NCBI RefSeq assembly: GCF_963675165.1
Contig: NC_087388.1
Span: 1,590,800-1,654,799 of the forward strand
Direction: 5' to 3'
DNA: 64,000 bases
Origin: Halichondria panicea
Lineage: Eukaryota > Porifera > Demospongiae > Suberitida > Halichondriidae
The notes below the pieces were generated by a model. It saw nothing but the letters and a program-made list of their open reading frames with translations, ran no database searches and had not been told where the DNA came from. Positions 22,701 to 34,453 of this stretch are shown here, in pieces (position 1 is the stretch's first letter; every line of letters begins with the position of its first letter). A program made the position numbers and the translations under genes.

Positions 22701-25700
22701 TACGGGAGAAGAGAAATTGAGAATAATCCTTTGCGAGCACCGGTACTGGACAGTATTTCAAGTTAATAATAATGGCAACACACCTCTTCACACAGCAACT
22801 CGATATGGGCAAGCTCATTGTGCACGCTTACTATTGCAGAAATATAATGCTCCCCTATTTGTGCAAAATAAAGATGGTAGGACGGCCCTTGATTTAGCTA
22901 AAGCTCAGGGAAGTCGACATATTGTTAGTATTTTCTTAAGCCATAATTTTGAAATTCAGTCAACCTACAAGCAACTAGATAAACAGGAATTTGCTGGTGA
23001 AAAAAACCTCACCAGAATATTTGTTGTAGGTCATCCAGGTGCAGGGAAATCCACGCTTGTTGAGACTATTAAGAAAGAAGGTTTATTCAGCTTCTTCAGC
23101 ACATCAACTGTAACACCCCACACCCCAGGTAATATTCCAAGTACTTATGACAGTAATGCTTATGGAAGAATGATACTCTATGATTTTGCTGGTGATTCCG
23201 AGTACTACTCCTCACATGCTGCAATAATGGAGTCAATCAACACATCGAAAGGAAGTAATATCTATCTGATAGTTTGTGATTTGAGTGAAGGTGAAGAAGC
23301 TGCTGCCACTAAATACAGCTACTGGCTTTCATTTCTATCATACAATATTAAGCAATTCTCAAACACAGTTATTTTATTAGTCGGAAGCCATGCTGATGTC
23401 ATTAAAAAATCGTCGGTTGAACCAGCATTATCTGTGCTTGACAGAATATCAAAAAAGTTCTGTAGCAACTACAATATCGATAATTTACACATAGAACCAA
23501 GTGTTGCTCTTGATTGTCGTAATCAAGGAGCTGCAGTCGATAACATAAAGAAACTTGCTACGAAATTCTTTGATTTAGTATCCCCCGTCAGACTTTCTCC
23601 GGAGTCAAGCACTCTCTTGGGATTGTTGAAGAAAGACTTTGAACATGTTACAGCTTGCAAAGTAAGCCTCCTTATCTCTCATATTGAAGAGACTGGAATT
23701 CCGCTGCCACTAAATTCTTCATCACTCTACACTCTCATAAGAGAGTTACATGATTTGGGTCTGCTAATGATAATAGAGAGAGAAGGGGACTCCATTGAGA
23801 ACCACATAATTATTCTTAAGATATCTACATTCACATCGGATGTACACAATAAACTGTTTTCAAAGTCTGCTCGAGCGGATCTCACAGAGCATATCGATCA
23901 ACTTAAGTTCAGCGTAGGCATTATTCCAGAATCAATACTGGAGAGAGTACTGCCAGAGTACATCACAAAAAAAAGTCTACTTAAGCTGCAGTACTGTCAA
24001 GAAATCGAGAATTTGTACGTGCAAGATGACCACGCTCTTTCTCAACTCCCTTTAGAACCAGTACCAACAGATAGTGCCACTAAAGAGAAATTTCATTTAT
24101 TTTTCCCTGCTCTATGTGATCTCAAGCTCGAGGACATTCAATGGCCTAAACCTGAAGGTGATAAGATTACTTTGGGATGGTATGCTAAATGTGATGGTGA
24201 CAGATTTGATTTCTTCCCAACACGATTTCTTCACGTGCTTATCGTTCACCTCTCTCACAACCCTGCACTAAAACAAAACCTGCCAACAAGACACAGACTC
24301 TCCATTACAGCTTCCGATTCTTTGATTGCTGAGGTACATGCTGCCAATCCTCACTGTCGTGTCTGGTCAACTGGTTTGCATTGGCTTATGAAGAATGGAG
24401 TAGAAGTATTTGTCGATATGCCTAAAGACGCTGATAGTAAAGATCTGATTGTACTAGCAAGAAGTGACATAGAAAGTCGATTCGAATGTTCCAAAACTCT
24501 GAAACTAGTTATTCAAAAAGTAGTCAAAGCAAAAATGGAGTTTTGTGCTGGTATACTGCCTACTGTTTACCTTCTTGATCCGAGCAACCTCAAGGATGAA
24601 CCTTTTACAAATGCTAGAAGTGCATCTAAATACTCTCTAAGAGATATTGATGAAGCACTAGCAGAAGGGACTGAGCGAGTCATGGATAAAGAAGGACAAT
24701 GTTTCCCCACTCCAACCAAAGAGGAATCATCATACTGGAGTAAGTATTAAAGTCAAGTAATTCTTGGCTCTCTATATTAGTTTGCCATTTCTATAATTAT
24801 TATAGCTCTATACCAGTTTGAACATGCCAGTTACTACAGCGCAAATATTTTGAGGCACTTTAAAAGCATAATGTTCTTGGGTTGACTGCTTACTGGAAGC
24901 CACGCCTTTAATCTTTGCACATTATAGCAGATCATTCTAAAGAATAATTTTTGTAGAATTAATTTTCGTGTAGGATTGCTAACGCACGAAAACAGCAAAA
25001 ATTAAGCCCCTCGAAAAGTTTGCACTATATACGGTGTGCACTTGTAACTATAATTAGATCTATAGCCAAATAAAACTAGCATAATGAATACTGCGTATGC
25101 AAGACTTTCACTTCTTATTTGTGTCACGATGGCATATTGCATGTGGAGCTAATAATATTTATATCTGTGGTTATTATATTTCATGCAGGGTCGCCATTTA
25201 TAATCAGTTTAATGCAACCCCAAGATGTTTGCTGTAAACCTGGAGAGGAAGTAAAATTTACTGTATCGACATCATCATCTGCTACTACGTGTGTTTATCA
25301 ATGGTATTTTGAAAACCAAGCACTAACACTTCAAAATCCTGACTATAAAGGGCAAACATCTAAATGTCTCCTAGTATTAAAATTCCTACCCAAACATAAA
25401 GGTGTTTATTGGTGTATTAGTGAAGATGGATCAGGCACGCAGATCACTTCACGTCATGCAACACTCACTGCAGGTATAATTATACGTGTCTGCTTAATGT
25501 CTATATATATACATCTTTAGAAGTTACTTCTGCATAATGACTGTGTGCATGTGAAAAGAAGTTGATGTCAAATTATTTATACCATGCCAGTATTTAACAA
25601 GGTATTATAATATTATACACATGCAGATGGAGAGATTATTGAAAAACAAGAATTGCAGTACATAGGGAAAATCATTGAAAATTCTGGTATTAACTTTGGT

Positions 25701-28700
25701 AAATATGGCCTTCAGACAGAGCACTTACTCAATGGTGAAAGTGATGTCACTTATGAAGAGATGGAGCTTCTAATGAATGTAAATCCAAGTACACAATTAC
25801 AAGTGTTGTCAATAAACTTAAAGCAGGAAATCACATCAAGTAAGCAAATAGATCTAGTTTACATGTACCACAGCAGTGTAAAAATTAGGCTAGGCTGCCA
25901 CAAGTACCGTATATAGTGGGTATATTTCGAGGGTATAAATGTTCGTGGTTTTTGCGGATTAGGCATGAACCACGAACATTTATAACCACGAATTTAATAT
26001 TGCACGCATTATGCTGCAAAAAGGCGCTATTCCACGGAAATTAAATCCTCGAAAACCTTTTTAAAGGCATTTTTACCGCAAACATTTTTACACCCTCGAA
26101 ATATACCCGCTATACGGTATTAGTTATTACATGGCTATAATTATGAGTAAAGGGCCTTGACCACAATCGACTACCGGGCCAATAAACTGCTTGTGGCATG
26201 AATTGCCATGTTATTACCTAATTTGTTGCCTTGAAAAACCATTTGCTGCTTATAGAAAACCAGCCATAGAAACCACTAGATATGAAATAAATTTTTTTGG
26301 GGTACATGTATAGTTAACCCGAGGCGCCACGGGTTATAGTGATATAGTAGTCTGTCTGTCTGTCGTCTGTGTATTCTGAGTCTACTCACCTGGATGCGAT
26401 AGCACTGTGTTTATGCCATGGATAGCCTCAACACAACAAGGTAGTAGTTTGATGTTAAAAGCGAGCAGAAGCTAAAAATCTTGAACTTACACGGCGGCAG
26501 CTAGCTAGCTAACTACATGCACACGGCCTTTATTCGAGGCACCCTACAGCTTAAGTGATCCCGTACAGAGGAGGTACGACAGGCGCGGTGCAGCTCAGGC
26601 AATTAGCCTTTGATTGAGAGCAATAATTATCCGCCCACGTTGTATGTTTTTGCTGAGAATAATCAAAGGCTAATTACTTGAGCTGCACCGCGCCTGTCGG
26701 ACCTCCTCTGGATCCCGTACCAGGAACAATGGAAAAGGGTCGCTAAAATAGAAAGCTAGAAATGTGACTGGCTTAATTGCTGTCTCTGTAGCAGACTGCT
26801 AGGTCCTACTCCATACTTCTCTGAGACTCCAAGCTTCTTATAATTTGCTGTGATCCACAGTGCATATATGTATATGTACCACAAAAACTCAGCATTTGGT
26901 TTAGTTTTATTGCTCCTGAGTTGCTAGACAGCTCAGTCATACATCACTACATGCACTGCATTATATCACTCTCTGGTTTCTTAATCATGTCACCAGCCGG
27001 CCGAGGGTTTGCTCTTTAGTGATCTAGTTTTGTTCTGTTTTTGGTGGCTGGAATTATTAGTCATCAAAACCATGTATATGCTGCATTGTTGCATAGTAAA
27101 TTTCCCACAGAAACCACACATGTCTCAACTATAAAAGTAATGATTTGAAGTATTGGATAGAGGGTGGGCTCAGGTCTCAAAAGATCATTTTGCCCCAGTG
27201 CAATAATTATGCCTTCCATTATTATGCCTCGGTGCGCATGCACAAGCGAGGTATACGGTAGTGTATTTGTGTGTCTGTGTGTGTGTGTAGTAATTGGTGG
27301 ACTGGACTACTGGACTGGACTTGACCTGACTATTGCAACACATTCCTTTTCCTCGTAACAATTAAGACCACAATGACATAACACTAATTAATTACTATGA
27401 AGAAAATAAACACATAGAGTAAGTAACCGATCTTCGCCAGATACCTATAATCGGCAGCTATTGCTCGAAGCACAAGACGACTTTGCACAAAACTAACTAC
27501 TACATGGACATACAGATGGGTGTAGTGGCTTGTAATGAATTGTGTGTGTTCACTTTTTCACTGGCTTAGATCTATGGACTATATAGTTCTCTTTCGTAGC
27601 TAAATAGGCTTCTCTATGCAAATAGAAGATTGGGCCACGCCCAACTAGGCAGATAAGTTAATTATGATGTCACGAATACAAAGTGTGGCTTCCGGTCAAC
27701 CAAATGTTGGCGCTGCGCGGCTAAAAATCGGGCGCTTTGCGCCCTCTTTCATGTATGGTAACACTCCCTTCTGGTCCAAGATCTCAATGTAGGTAGCCAC
27801 GTTGACAATGGAGTGAGGGTAAACATCTTTTATGGAAGAGACAGCATCCTGTACAAATTATTCCTCAAAATCCTAGCTATGCCCCTGAGAAAATTCAACT
27901 TTTTAGTAAACTATAAACCACAAACAAGACGGATGAGCACCCCCCCTGCTATCAGATCCGGTCGTAGACACAAAGGATGTTTCTGCACAAGAAAAACCAC
28001 TTGAGAAGGCTTGCACACTATTCTGAAGCCAGCTGAAGAGGCTCTCATCAGGGCAAATCTAGTAGGTAGCAGAGGGTACTCAAGCACCCTCATGACCTTG
28101 GACAAATTAATTATCTTTGTGTCTCACTCATTGGCTGATGGAAGTCACTCAGACTTGGTACTAGCTAGCTGAGTAGCTGTAGACCTATCTAGTACAGTAG
28201 TATCTTTTAAAAGCTGTGACAAAAGCAATGCAGACTAGACGGTCACTCGACAAGTAATCGAGTGCAGCACTCTTGCAAAAGTATCTAATGTCATAATTAT
28301 TGACACCGCACCTACCTGTGGCATAGAGGAGGGAGGAGTGTAAATCAGATGGGCGGTATTTTTTCCTTTATTGGAAAACGTGTTTCTGATCAGAGACTTC
28401 TCAAAAATAGCATGTGGGCGGGAAAAAAGATTGGTTTGTGGGGTTTGTTGATGAAATCATGCTGACATCAGCAATAATTGTCATTTGATGCAGGCGGTTG
28501 ACCAGAAACACGTTTGCAATTAACACAGACTTTATATATATTCTTCTACCATGGTGGAGGAAGTAAATGCACAACGCATAACCAATCACGTGAGACTCAT
28601 ATACCACGGTTACTAGAAGCTAAGGGGGCTGAGGGGGCTTGACTCTCCCCAATTTTAAGCTCAAGAAACTTAATTGAATCATCCTGAACTCTCGATATAA

Positions 28701-31700
28701 TTATAGCTACATACATAATGAAGTGGAACTGAGTGGCCACCATAAAATCTAATGTGCATGCATGCTGACTAGATCTTAGCACTATAACCGCAGTATTTGC
28801 ATGCACTTTTTTCTGCTGCATAGCCATACCCATGGTTGAGGATGTTAGACAGTTTTTGTCACACTCCATGGAGATAAGGATATATCTGTACCAGCCATTA
28901 GTTTGCTCACTCATCGCCTACAACTTGCTGACATACTAAATTGTATGCGGATTAGCATTAGTTTTAATACTCGTGATTATCAACATACCAATATAACAAT
29001 GCATGCATGTAACTGTCCAGATTGCACTATAGAATCAATCAGAGCATGTTTTCAACAATTTCTCTGGGGAGAACCTCCATATCCCCTTCCAAATTCCTGG
29101 CTATATATATACCATGCATGTACCACTGCATGGTTACATAAACCACCTAGCCTGAAAGCACTAGAACCACGAACAATACGTATAATTTATATTATTCTAT
29201 AGGAATAAAAGAGGAGCAACTCTATGCCAAAGCCATAAAAGAGATGGTCTCCCTTTCCTACACCAAAATCATTGCCCTTGGTCCAGGCCAGGTTGGAAAG
29301 TCTACTTTTATTCGCAGATTGTTGGGAATTATGAAAGGAAATGTCCAAACGTCTCTTCTAGAAACACAGCCCCAATCTAGTACAGGTATTTTGGAGTCAA
29401 GAGAAGCTTGTATTCAGTATAGCCGAGTAACTGGTGCTATAGCCAACAAAAAGTGGTGTGTTTTACAAGATGAGCTGCACAGTCAACTAAGTGGTTTAAT
29501 GTCACTAATAAGTAAGCAATCTCAGCAAGATCCTGAGCACGAAATAATGAAACCGTTAATTAAACAGAAAAAGTATATAACCCCATTAGCAAATTATGTT
29601 CAAACTGTAGTAAAAAAACCGATGAATGTTGCTGCTGTGCGAATGAAAGAGGAAAAGAAACATGATCAAGCTTTATCCAATCGTTCTGGAATTCGATCAG
29701 TGGAATCACTGCCAGTTACACAAGAGCCAAGTGCTGCTAGTGCATTGATGCCTCGAGAATCAGATATTGATATAACAATTAGAGAGTTCAAAGAACTAAG
29801 AGAGAAATGCAGACTAAACCCAGATGGGGTAGAATTTGAAATGCTATTTAATGTAGCAGATATTGGTGGCCAACCAGCATTTCTAGAGATGCTACCATCC
29901 TTAACTATAGGACCAGCTCTATACCTTGTGTTTATGAAACTCAAACAAGGGCTAGGTTCAAGATACACTGTGCAGTTTAAATGCAAGGACTCAAATGTTA
30001 GACTTTGTAAGAATTACTCATACACGTCAGAAGAAGTAATATTTTCAGCACTTTCAAGCATAGCATGCTTTGGACACTCAGATGAACAAGTGGAAATGTA
30101 TGTTCGGAAACCAGACTCAAGTGATAGAAAGCGGAAAGATTCTCTTGCGTTACTGGTAGGAACTTTTCTTGATGAGATTGAAGATGATCAACTCGAAGAT
30201 ATAACCAGCCAACTCGAGAAACAGCTCAAAAACACAGCATTTTATAAAGAAGGTCTCATCCATCGCAAACATTTCAGTTTATTAGTGAACAATATGAGTG
30301 CCGAAGATAGTGAAATAGAAGATCACAGAGAAAAATTGAAGCAATACTCAGAAATACATTTCGGGAATATCAAATCCCAACACAATGGTTAATGCTAAGT
30401 ATTTGTCTTAAGCTTCTTGCTAGAAATCAAAACAAGTATCATGTTTCCTTTGATGATTGCATCCTGTTGGGGAAGCATTTCGATATGGAGGAAGAGATGG
30501 TGAGTGTTGCCTTGCAATTTCTACACAAATACATTGGGCTTGTCATGTATTTTCCTCATCACGAGAATCTCAAGAAAATTGTTATATGTGATCCGCAAGT
30601 TCTTTTTTTAACCATCAGTGAACTAATCTTCAACATTTACGATCACAACAAGGATCAAGTTAGCCAAGCACAGTGTGACCACTTTGTTCAAACTGGTTGC
30701 TTTTCACCTCAAGATATAATGTTATTAAGTAATAACGATCTGCCTATGAATAAGAAACTTATTTCTATCGATACATTAGTTGATCTATTAGTTTACCTAA
30801 ACATTGCTGCTAAAGTACCATTGTCTTCTTCTAAAGAGGAGTACTTTTTGCCTGCGGTTCTGCAAACTGCTGAAACAGACATTGTAAAAAGGAAGGGTAA
30901 AGAAAAAAACAAGGAATTGCTTCCGGAACCAATCTGTATTCGTTTCAAAACAGGATTTTTACCTTTAGGATTTGTATGTGCTTTAATTGCAAATCTTATT
31001 GCTGAAAATAATTTACGTCCACTCATTGATGAAAGCAACAAGTTTTACAAGAATAGGATTCAATTTCGATTCAAAAATAACTTTATTATCTCTATGATTT
31101 CTTGGCCTAGGTATTGTGAGTTTCGTGTCTCAAGGCACTCAGGCAATATTGAATTTTGGAGTGAGGATTGTTGCCCTCTTATCAGTAAAATTGTACGCAC
31201 AGCTGCTAACAAGGTCATTCAATCTATGCAGCATGGCTTGCGTTCAATAAGTAGATCTAGGGATTCTGAAATGTATGAATTAGCTTTCCAGTGCCCAAGA
31301 CATCCTAATGCAGACTATGGACAGGAATCTCTCGCTAAACTAGTTTATGATAATTCCGACCAAGATATTTCTTTGAATTTGGATCCTAAGGAGGCTATAT
31401 GCACAAATCCAGAATGTGGAACTGCTATTGATCCACTAACTCCCGAAATGATGGTTTGGTTTGGTAAAGTAAGTGAACCGAAAAACCTTTAAGTTATCAG
31501 TGTCATGCAGTAGATGATTTTGATAATTGTTTTTGCAGGTTCCAAGTATCCTGCTGAGAATTGAAAAACAGCCTACTCGAAAAGAAAATGTCATAAGCAT
31601 AAGTGCAGAGGGAGCACGACCACTAACATATGAATGGTTTTTAAGAAAGAATAAGCTCTGTGATGGTGATGACCAGGGCTGTGATTGTTGTACAACAGAA

Positions 31701-32140
31701 TATCTCGTCATTAAAGATAGTAAACTATTGACTGAAGGTGTATTCAAATGTCAAGTGAAGGACAAATTTGGCAACTGTATTGAATCTGATAATCTTGGTA
31801 AGCATTATCGTTGGTTGTGGGAATGAAAATATCTTCTTTTTTTTAACAGATCTCTTCGAAGAGGATCTTAGAAGATGGAATTTGCACGAAGAAGAGATTA
31901 GCAAACTAAAAGGTGCATTAAATGTTTTATTTCATACATTGCCCTAGGCCTAAATTGCTGTTTTATATAATAATAGATAACGGATTTAGAAGTCCTAGAG
32001 ATTTGCAAGGTGTCCAGCTTGGTGAGCTGGAGTCAAAGCTAAAGTTGAACATGGGTGAGAGGGAAAGATTAAAACCGTTCCTTGCTTATGTTCAGAAAAA
32101 GAAAGCTGAATCTTCTTCACACTCAGGTATCGGTTCATGA
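19711..32140 (+). CDS. Giant ankyrin-Roc-COR-Ig-GTPase/COR2-Ig-SAM protein (7 inferred exons, one frameshift)
   Basis: Exons inferred: 19711-24739, 25189-25473, 25627-25839, 29203-31468, 31539-31797, 31850-31912, 31977-32140. All junction phases agree, apart from one missing base near 30362. Exon 1 (1,676 codons) has about 30 ankyrin motifs (residues 8-1085), then a Roc GTPase: P-loop GHPGAGKST at 1107-1115, DFAG at 1158-1161, G4-like GSHAD at 1225-1229; then COR to about 1560 and a COR-end module ending Tyr-Trp. Exon 2 is an Ig domain (YQWYF, GVYWC) in a phase 1-1 exon. Exon 4 has a second P-loop (GPGQVGKST), DIGGQ and LVGTFLDE, then a winged-helix/COR-like part. Exon 5 is another Ig-like domain (YEWFL, FKCQV). 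Exons 6-7 form a SAM-like domain. Probably a cytoplasmic sensor or scaffold: no signal peptide or membrane segment seen. The join across the 3.4 kb intron is inferred from phase; two separate genes remain possible. Confidence 0.7.
20524..22665 (+). repeat. 306 bp tandem repeat encoding three ankyrin motifs per unit
   Basis: Seven units of 306 bp (102 codons, three ankyrins: NTPLHIAA, NTPLMLAV and NLVHYAC) start at about 20524, 20830, 21136, 21442, 21748, 22054 and 22360. The middle units (21136-22360) are nearly identical even at silent sites; the first and last are more diverged. Typical of recent unequal crossing-over or gene conversion. Confidence 0.9.
24838..25035. mobile_element. Degenerate MITE in intron 1
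   Basis: Relative of 12022-12262 (shared GAAGCCACGCC, TTAATCTTTGCAC, TGTAGGATTGCTAACGC). Ends GCGCAAATATTTTGAGG and TTTGCACTATATACGG are eroded. Confidence 0.65.
25905..26119. mobile_element. TA-flanked MITE
   Basis: TACCGTATATAGTGGGTATA and TTTCGAGGGTAT at the left, ATACCCTCGAAA-type sequence then ATACCCGCTATACGGTA at the right; near-perfect inverted repeats over about 35 bp, inside the intron. Confidence 0.8.
26566..26710. mobile_element. Foldback MITE with 9 bp target duplication
   Basis: Ends CAGAGGAGGT...ACCTCCTCTG with about 48 bp inverted repeats (GACAGGCGCGGTGCAGCTCA core). Perfect duplications GATCCCGTA at 26557-26565 and 26711-26719. MULE-like target size. Confidence 0.9.
27221..27295 (-). 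mobile_element. R1 end fragment
   Basis: ATTATGCCTCGGTGCGCATG, then AAGCGAGGTATACGGTAGTG and a TG-rich run: the reverse complement of the R1 right end. Confidence 0.6.
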
Positions 32141-32849
32141 TCTACATAGCTGTGTATATAAGGTACATATATACTATATACTATATACGTGTGGCGATCC
32201 CCTCATGCATTAACATTCATTGTGCCAGTCACAAATACATGTTTTTGTGCTTTTTTGTATTACTTGCAGGCTATCGTATAATCTTTGGTTAATAAGCGCA
32301 CATCAACTAATAGGCGCATACTGGTTAGCAAACCAAGAGAGCCTCTGTGTCAATAGAAGGCGCATGGTTCTCTGCACTTCTCTGCCCAACAACTGGCCTC
32401 CACACTTTTTTTTTGAACTTAAGTCTCTTTCAGTATAGTTGTGTTACTGCTGATATGACTATAGACCTCTTGCAGACAACGATCAAGGCCAGCTAATGAA
32501 GATTTGCTTCATTGAAAATTCATGGGCGTGGTTAATCTCTATAAGCTCATCCGGATAATAGATGCATAGAGGCCTGCTCTTTCCCCTAATAGGCGCATGC
32601 ACAGATTATTTGGTATGTTTGTGCATATACCATTGTAGAGACTATAGTCCATGTAATGTGAATAATGTTCCACTGTATGTATATATCTATATACTTATTC
32701 TGTGGTGAAATTGTAATAATTATAAACAGACCCTGTAGCCTCACAATGTCACAAAAGATCATTGCGAACGTATAATGAAACCTTACCAAAAGTGGATGAT
32801 GTCGCTTTGCAAGGTATGAGTCAGTCAATAACTATTTTTCCAGATATTG
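32141..32849. other. Intergenic, no gene recognised
   Basis: AATAGGCGCAT-type words recur at 32300-32360 and 32585. No ORF with recognisable content. It separates the SAM exon from the Death-tail block by about 700 bp. Confidence 0.4.
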
Positions 32850-33771
32850 TGCATTAGTTATTCAGAAGGTAGTCAAAGCAAAAGTTGAATTCTGTGCTAG
32901 TATAATGCCTTCAGTTTACCTTCTTGATCCGAGCAATCGCAAGAATGAGCCTTTTACGAATGCTAGAAGTGCACCTAAATATGCTCTAATAGATATCGAA
33001 GAAGCACTCGGAGAATGCAATAAGCAAGTCATGGATAAAGAAGGACAATGCTTCTCCACTTCAATCGAAGATTGGATCAGCCCAACAAGATGGGCCATAT
33101 CTTACTGGAGTAAGTTTCACGCACACATACCCACATATTTAATTGTTTAATTATACTGCAGATTTGTTTTTTCCAATGGATGCCGAATTGGTTCGTTCTG
33201 CTTTGCAAGAAGTAAAGGATGCTCAATGGAAACTGCTCGGAATGAGTCTTCCAATCCCCTGGAACAAATTAGATGACATTGAATCATCATTCCCAGAGGA
33301 CATTGCTAAGAAAGAAGAAGTAATTCGACTGTGGATGTCTCAAGAACCCACCTGGATAGTGTTGGTAGACGCTCTCAGTCAATCTGCATATGGATGGTCA
33401 CAGAATTCTAGTCAAATCTCACAGGAGCACAGTAAGTACCTCACAATCATTATAGCTCTTTATGCGTACATTATAATATAGATGTGCCTCTACAAAAGAA
33501 AATCCTTGAAAGCAGTTCATCCGTCCGTCCTGACGAGGACTTTCTCCAATCGTTTGCTGCCATCATTGGCTCTCGATGGCAGTGTCTTGCTTCTCCCCTC
33601 TCCCTCACTTCTGAAGACATTGTGAGCATCAAGAGAGAGACAAGAGGAGCAGAGCCGACCAGACAAGCACTTGTCATGTTGCGGAAGTGGGCAGCCAGGG
33701 AGACGGCAACTTATGGTCAGTTGAGAGACAGACTTTGTACACTCTCAGTGTTTCATATCGGAGAACGTTAG
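32850..33771 (+). CDS. Orphan COR-end + Death + Death tail, open frames
   Basis: Exons: about 32850-33109 (COR-end module: LVIQKVVKAKVEFCASIMPS, VYLLDPSNRKNEPF; ends Tyr-Trp), 33162-33431 and 33482-33771, with the same phase-1 GTAAGT donors and TAG/CAG acceptors as the other copies. The Death modules are intact (KKEEVIRLWMSQEPTWIVLV; SPLSLTSEDIVSIKRETRGA). The usual stop TGA is changed to GGA, so the frame runs three codons further to TAG at 33769-33771. No upstream ankyrin, Roc or COR body is attached, so it is either a 5'-truncated duplicate or alternative 3' exons of the 19711 gene, whose exon 1 ends in the same phase. A TTTTTCCAG acceptor-like string ends at about 32844. Expression is unknown. 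Confidence 0.6.
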
Positions 33772-33790
33772 TATCATGCATCACAGCACA

Positions 33791-33796
33791 AATAAA
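33791..33796 (+). terminator. Possible polyadenylation signal
   Basis: AATAAA, about 20 nt after the Death-tail stop. Position is suitable, but the motif is common in AT-rich DNA. Confidence 0.35.
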
Positions 33797-34453
33797 TGTG
33801 TAGCTACGTTAAATTGTTGTTATTATTATAGCTAGCTGTCATAATTATATATGTCACTGTATTTGTGTCACTGAACTTTTAGAACGCGTGCCTTTCCACT
33901 TAATTATACTCACCGCACTTTCAATTTTCTACTATCATGCAATACTGTAACACCACGCCATTCAAAAATATTGTCGTTACCTTAACTAATTAATGCTGTC
34001 CAATATTTTAGTTTAATGTTTCTCTCAAGAATTTTTAATACTTAGTTCAAAGTTATCACCATTTCTGCACGTTATTTATATTTATATAGACTAGTGTATA
34101 GAAAGTATCCTGCATGTTTTTATCGCAACCATTTGCCATTGAAAGGGGGTACCTGAATAATAGTACCATAAAACCTATACATTAAGAACTTGTTGCCCTG
34201 TGAGTGGGCAGATCAAATGCTCTGTATATGACATGTTGCATCACTACCATAGCAACCATATATTGCACTGCATTATTATGGCACAATGCACTGGGATTAT
34301 ATGCATTTGCATTGTGTGTAAATGCAGTAGATTCCTGCAAGAGATATGCTTTTGGGACTTATGACCCACCCTCCCACACAATAACTCATTTGGTTCCTTT
34401 TCAGTCTGCCCTAATTAAGACCCTCAATTTTTTCAGTATTTGCAAGACAAGAC

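Larger units (their letters stand above)
25840..29202 (+). other. Intron 3 of the giant gene (inferred), transposon-rich
   Basis: From donor GTAAGCAA (25840) to acceptor TTCTATAG (29202). It holds MITEs at 25905-26119 and 26566-26710, an R1 end at 27221-27295, and sequence like 13318-13420 at 27640-27770. Open frames here have no recognisable content. If the giant gene is really two genes, the second gene's promoter would be in here. Confidence 0.5.

Noticed and set aside
24740-24750. Stop codon TAA right after the COR exon as the true end of the 19711 protein
   Set aside because: The stop lies after a GTAAGT donor that is conserved in every paralogue and gives in-frame phase-1 joins; a read-through short form is possible but secondary.
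25119-25188. Hydrophobic stretch before the first Ig exon resembling a signal peptide (VELIIFISVVIIF)
   Set aside because: The frame starts at TTG, no ATG; the hydrophobic residues come from the T-rich tract of a splice acceptor ending CAG at 25188, and phase fits exon 1.
28903-29202. 99-codon frame just before the second GTPase exon
   Set aside because: Ends at the acceptor TTCTATAG; no homology to the family and no shared pattern. Treated as intron.
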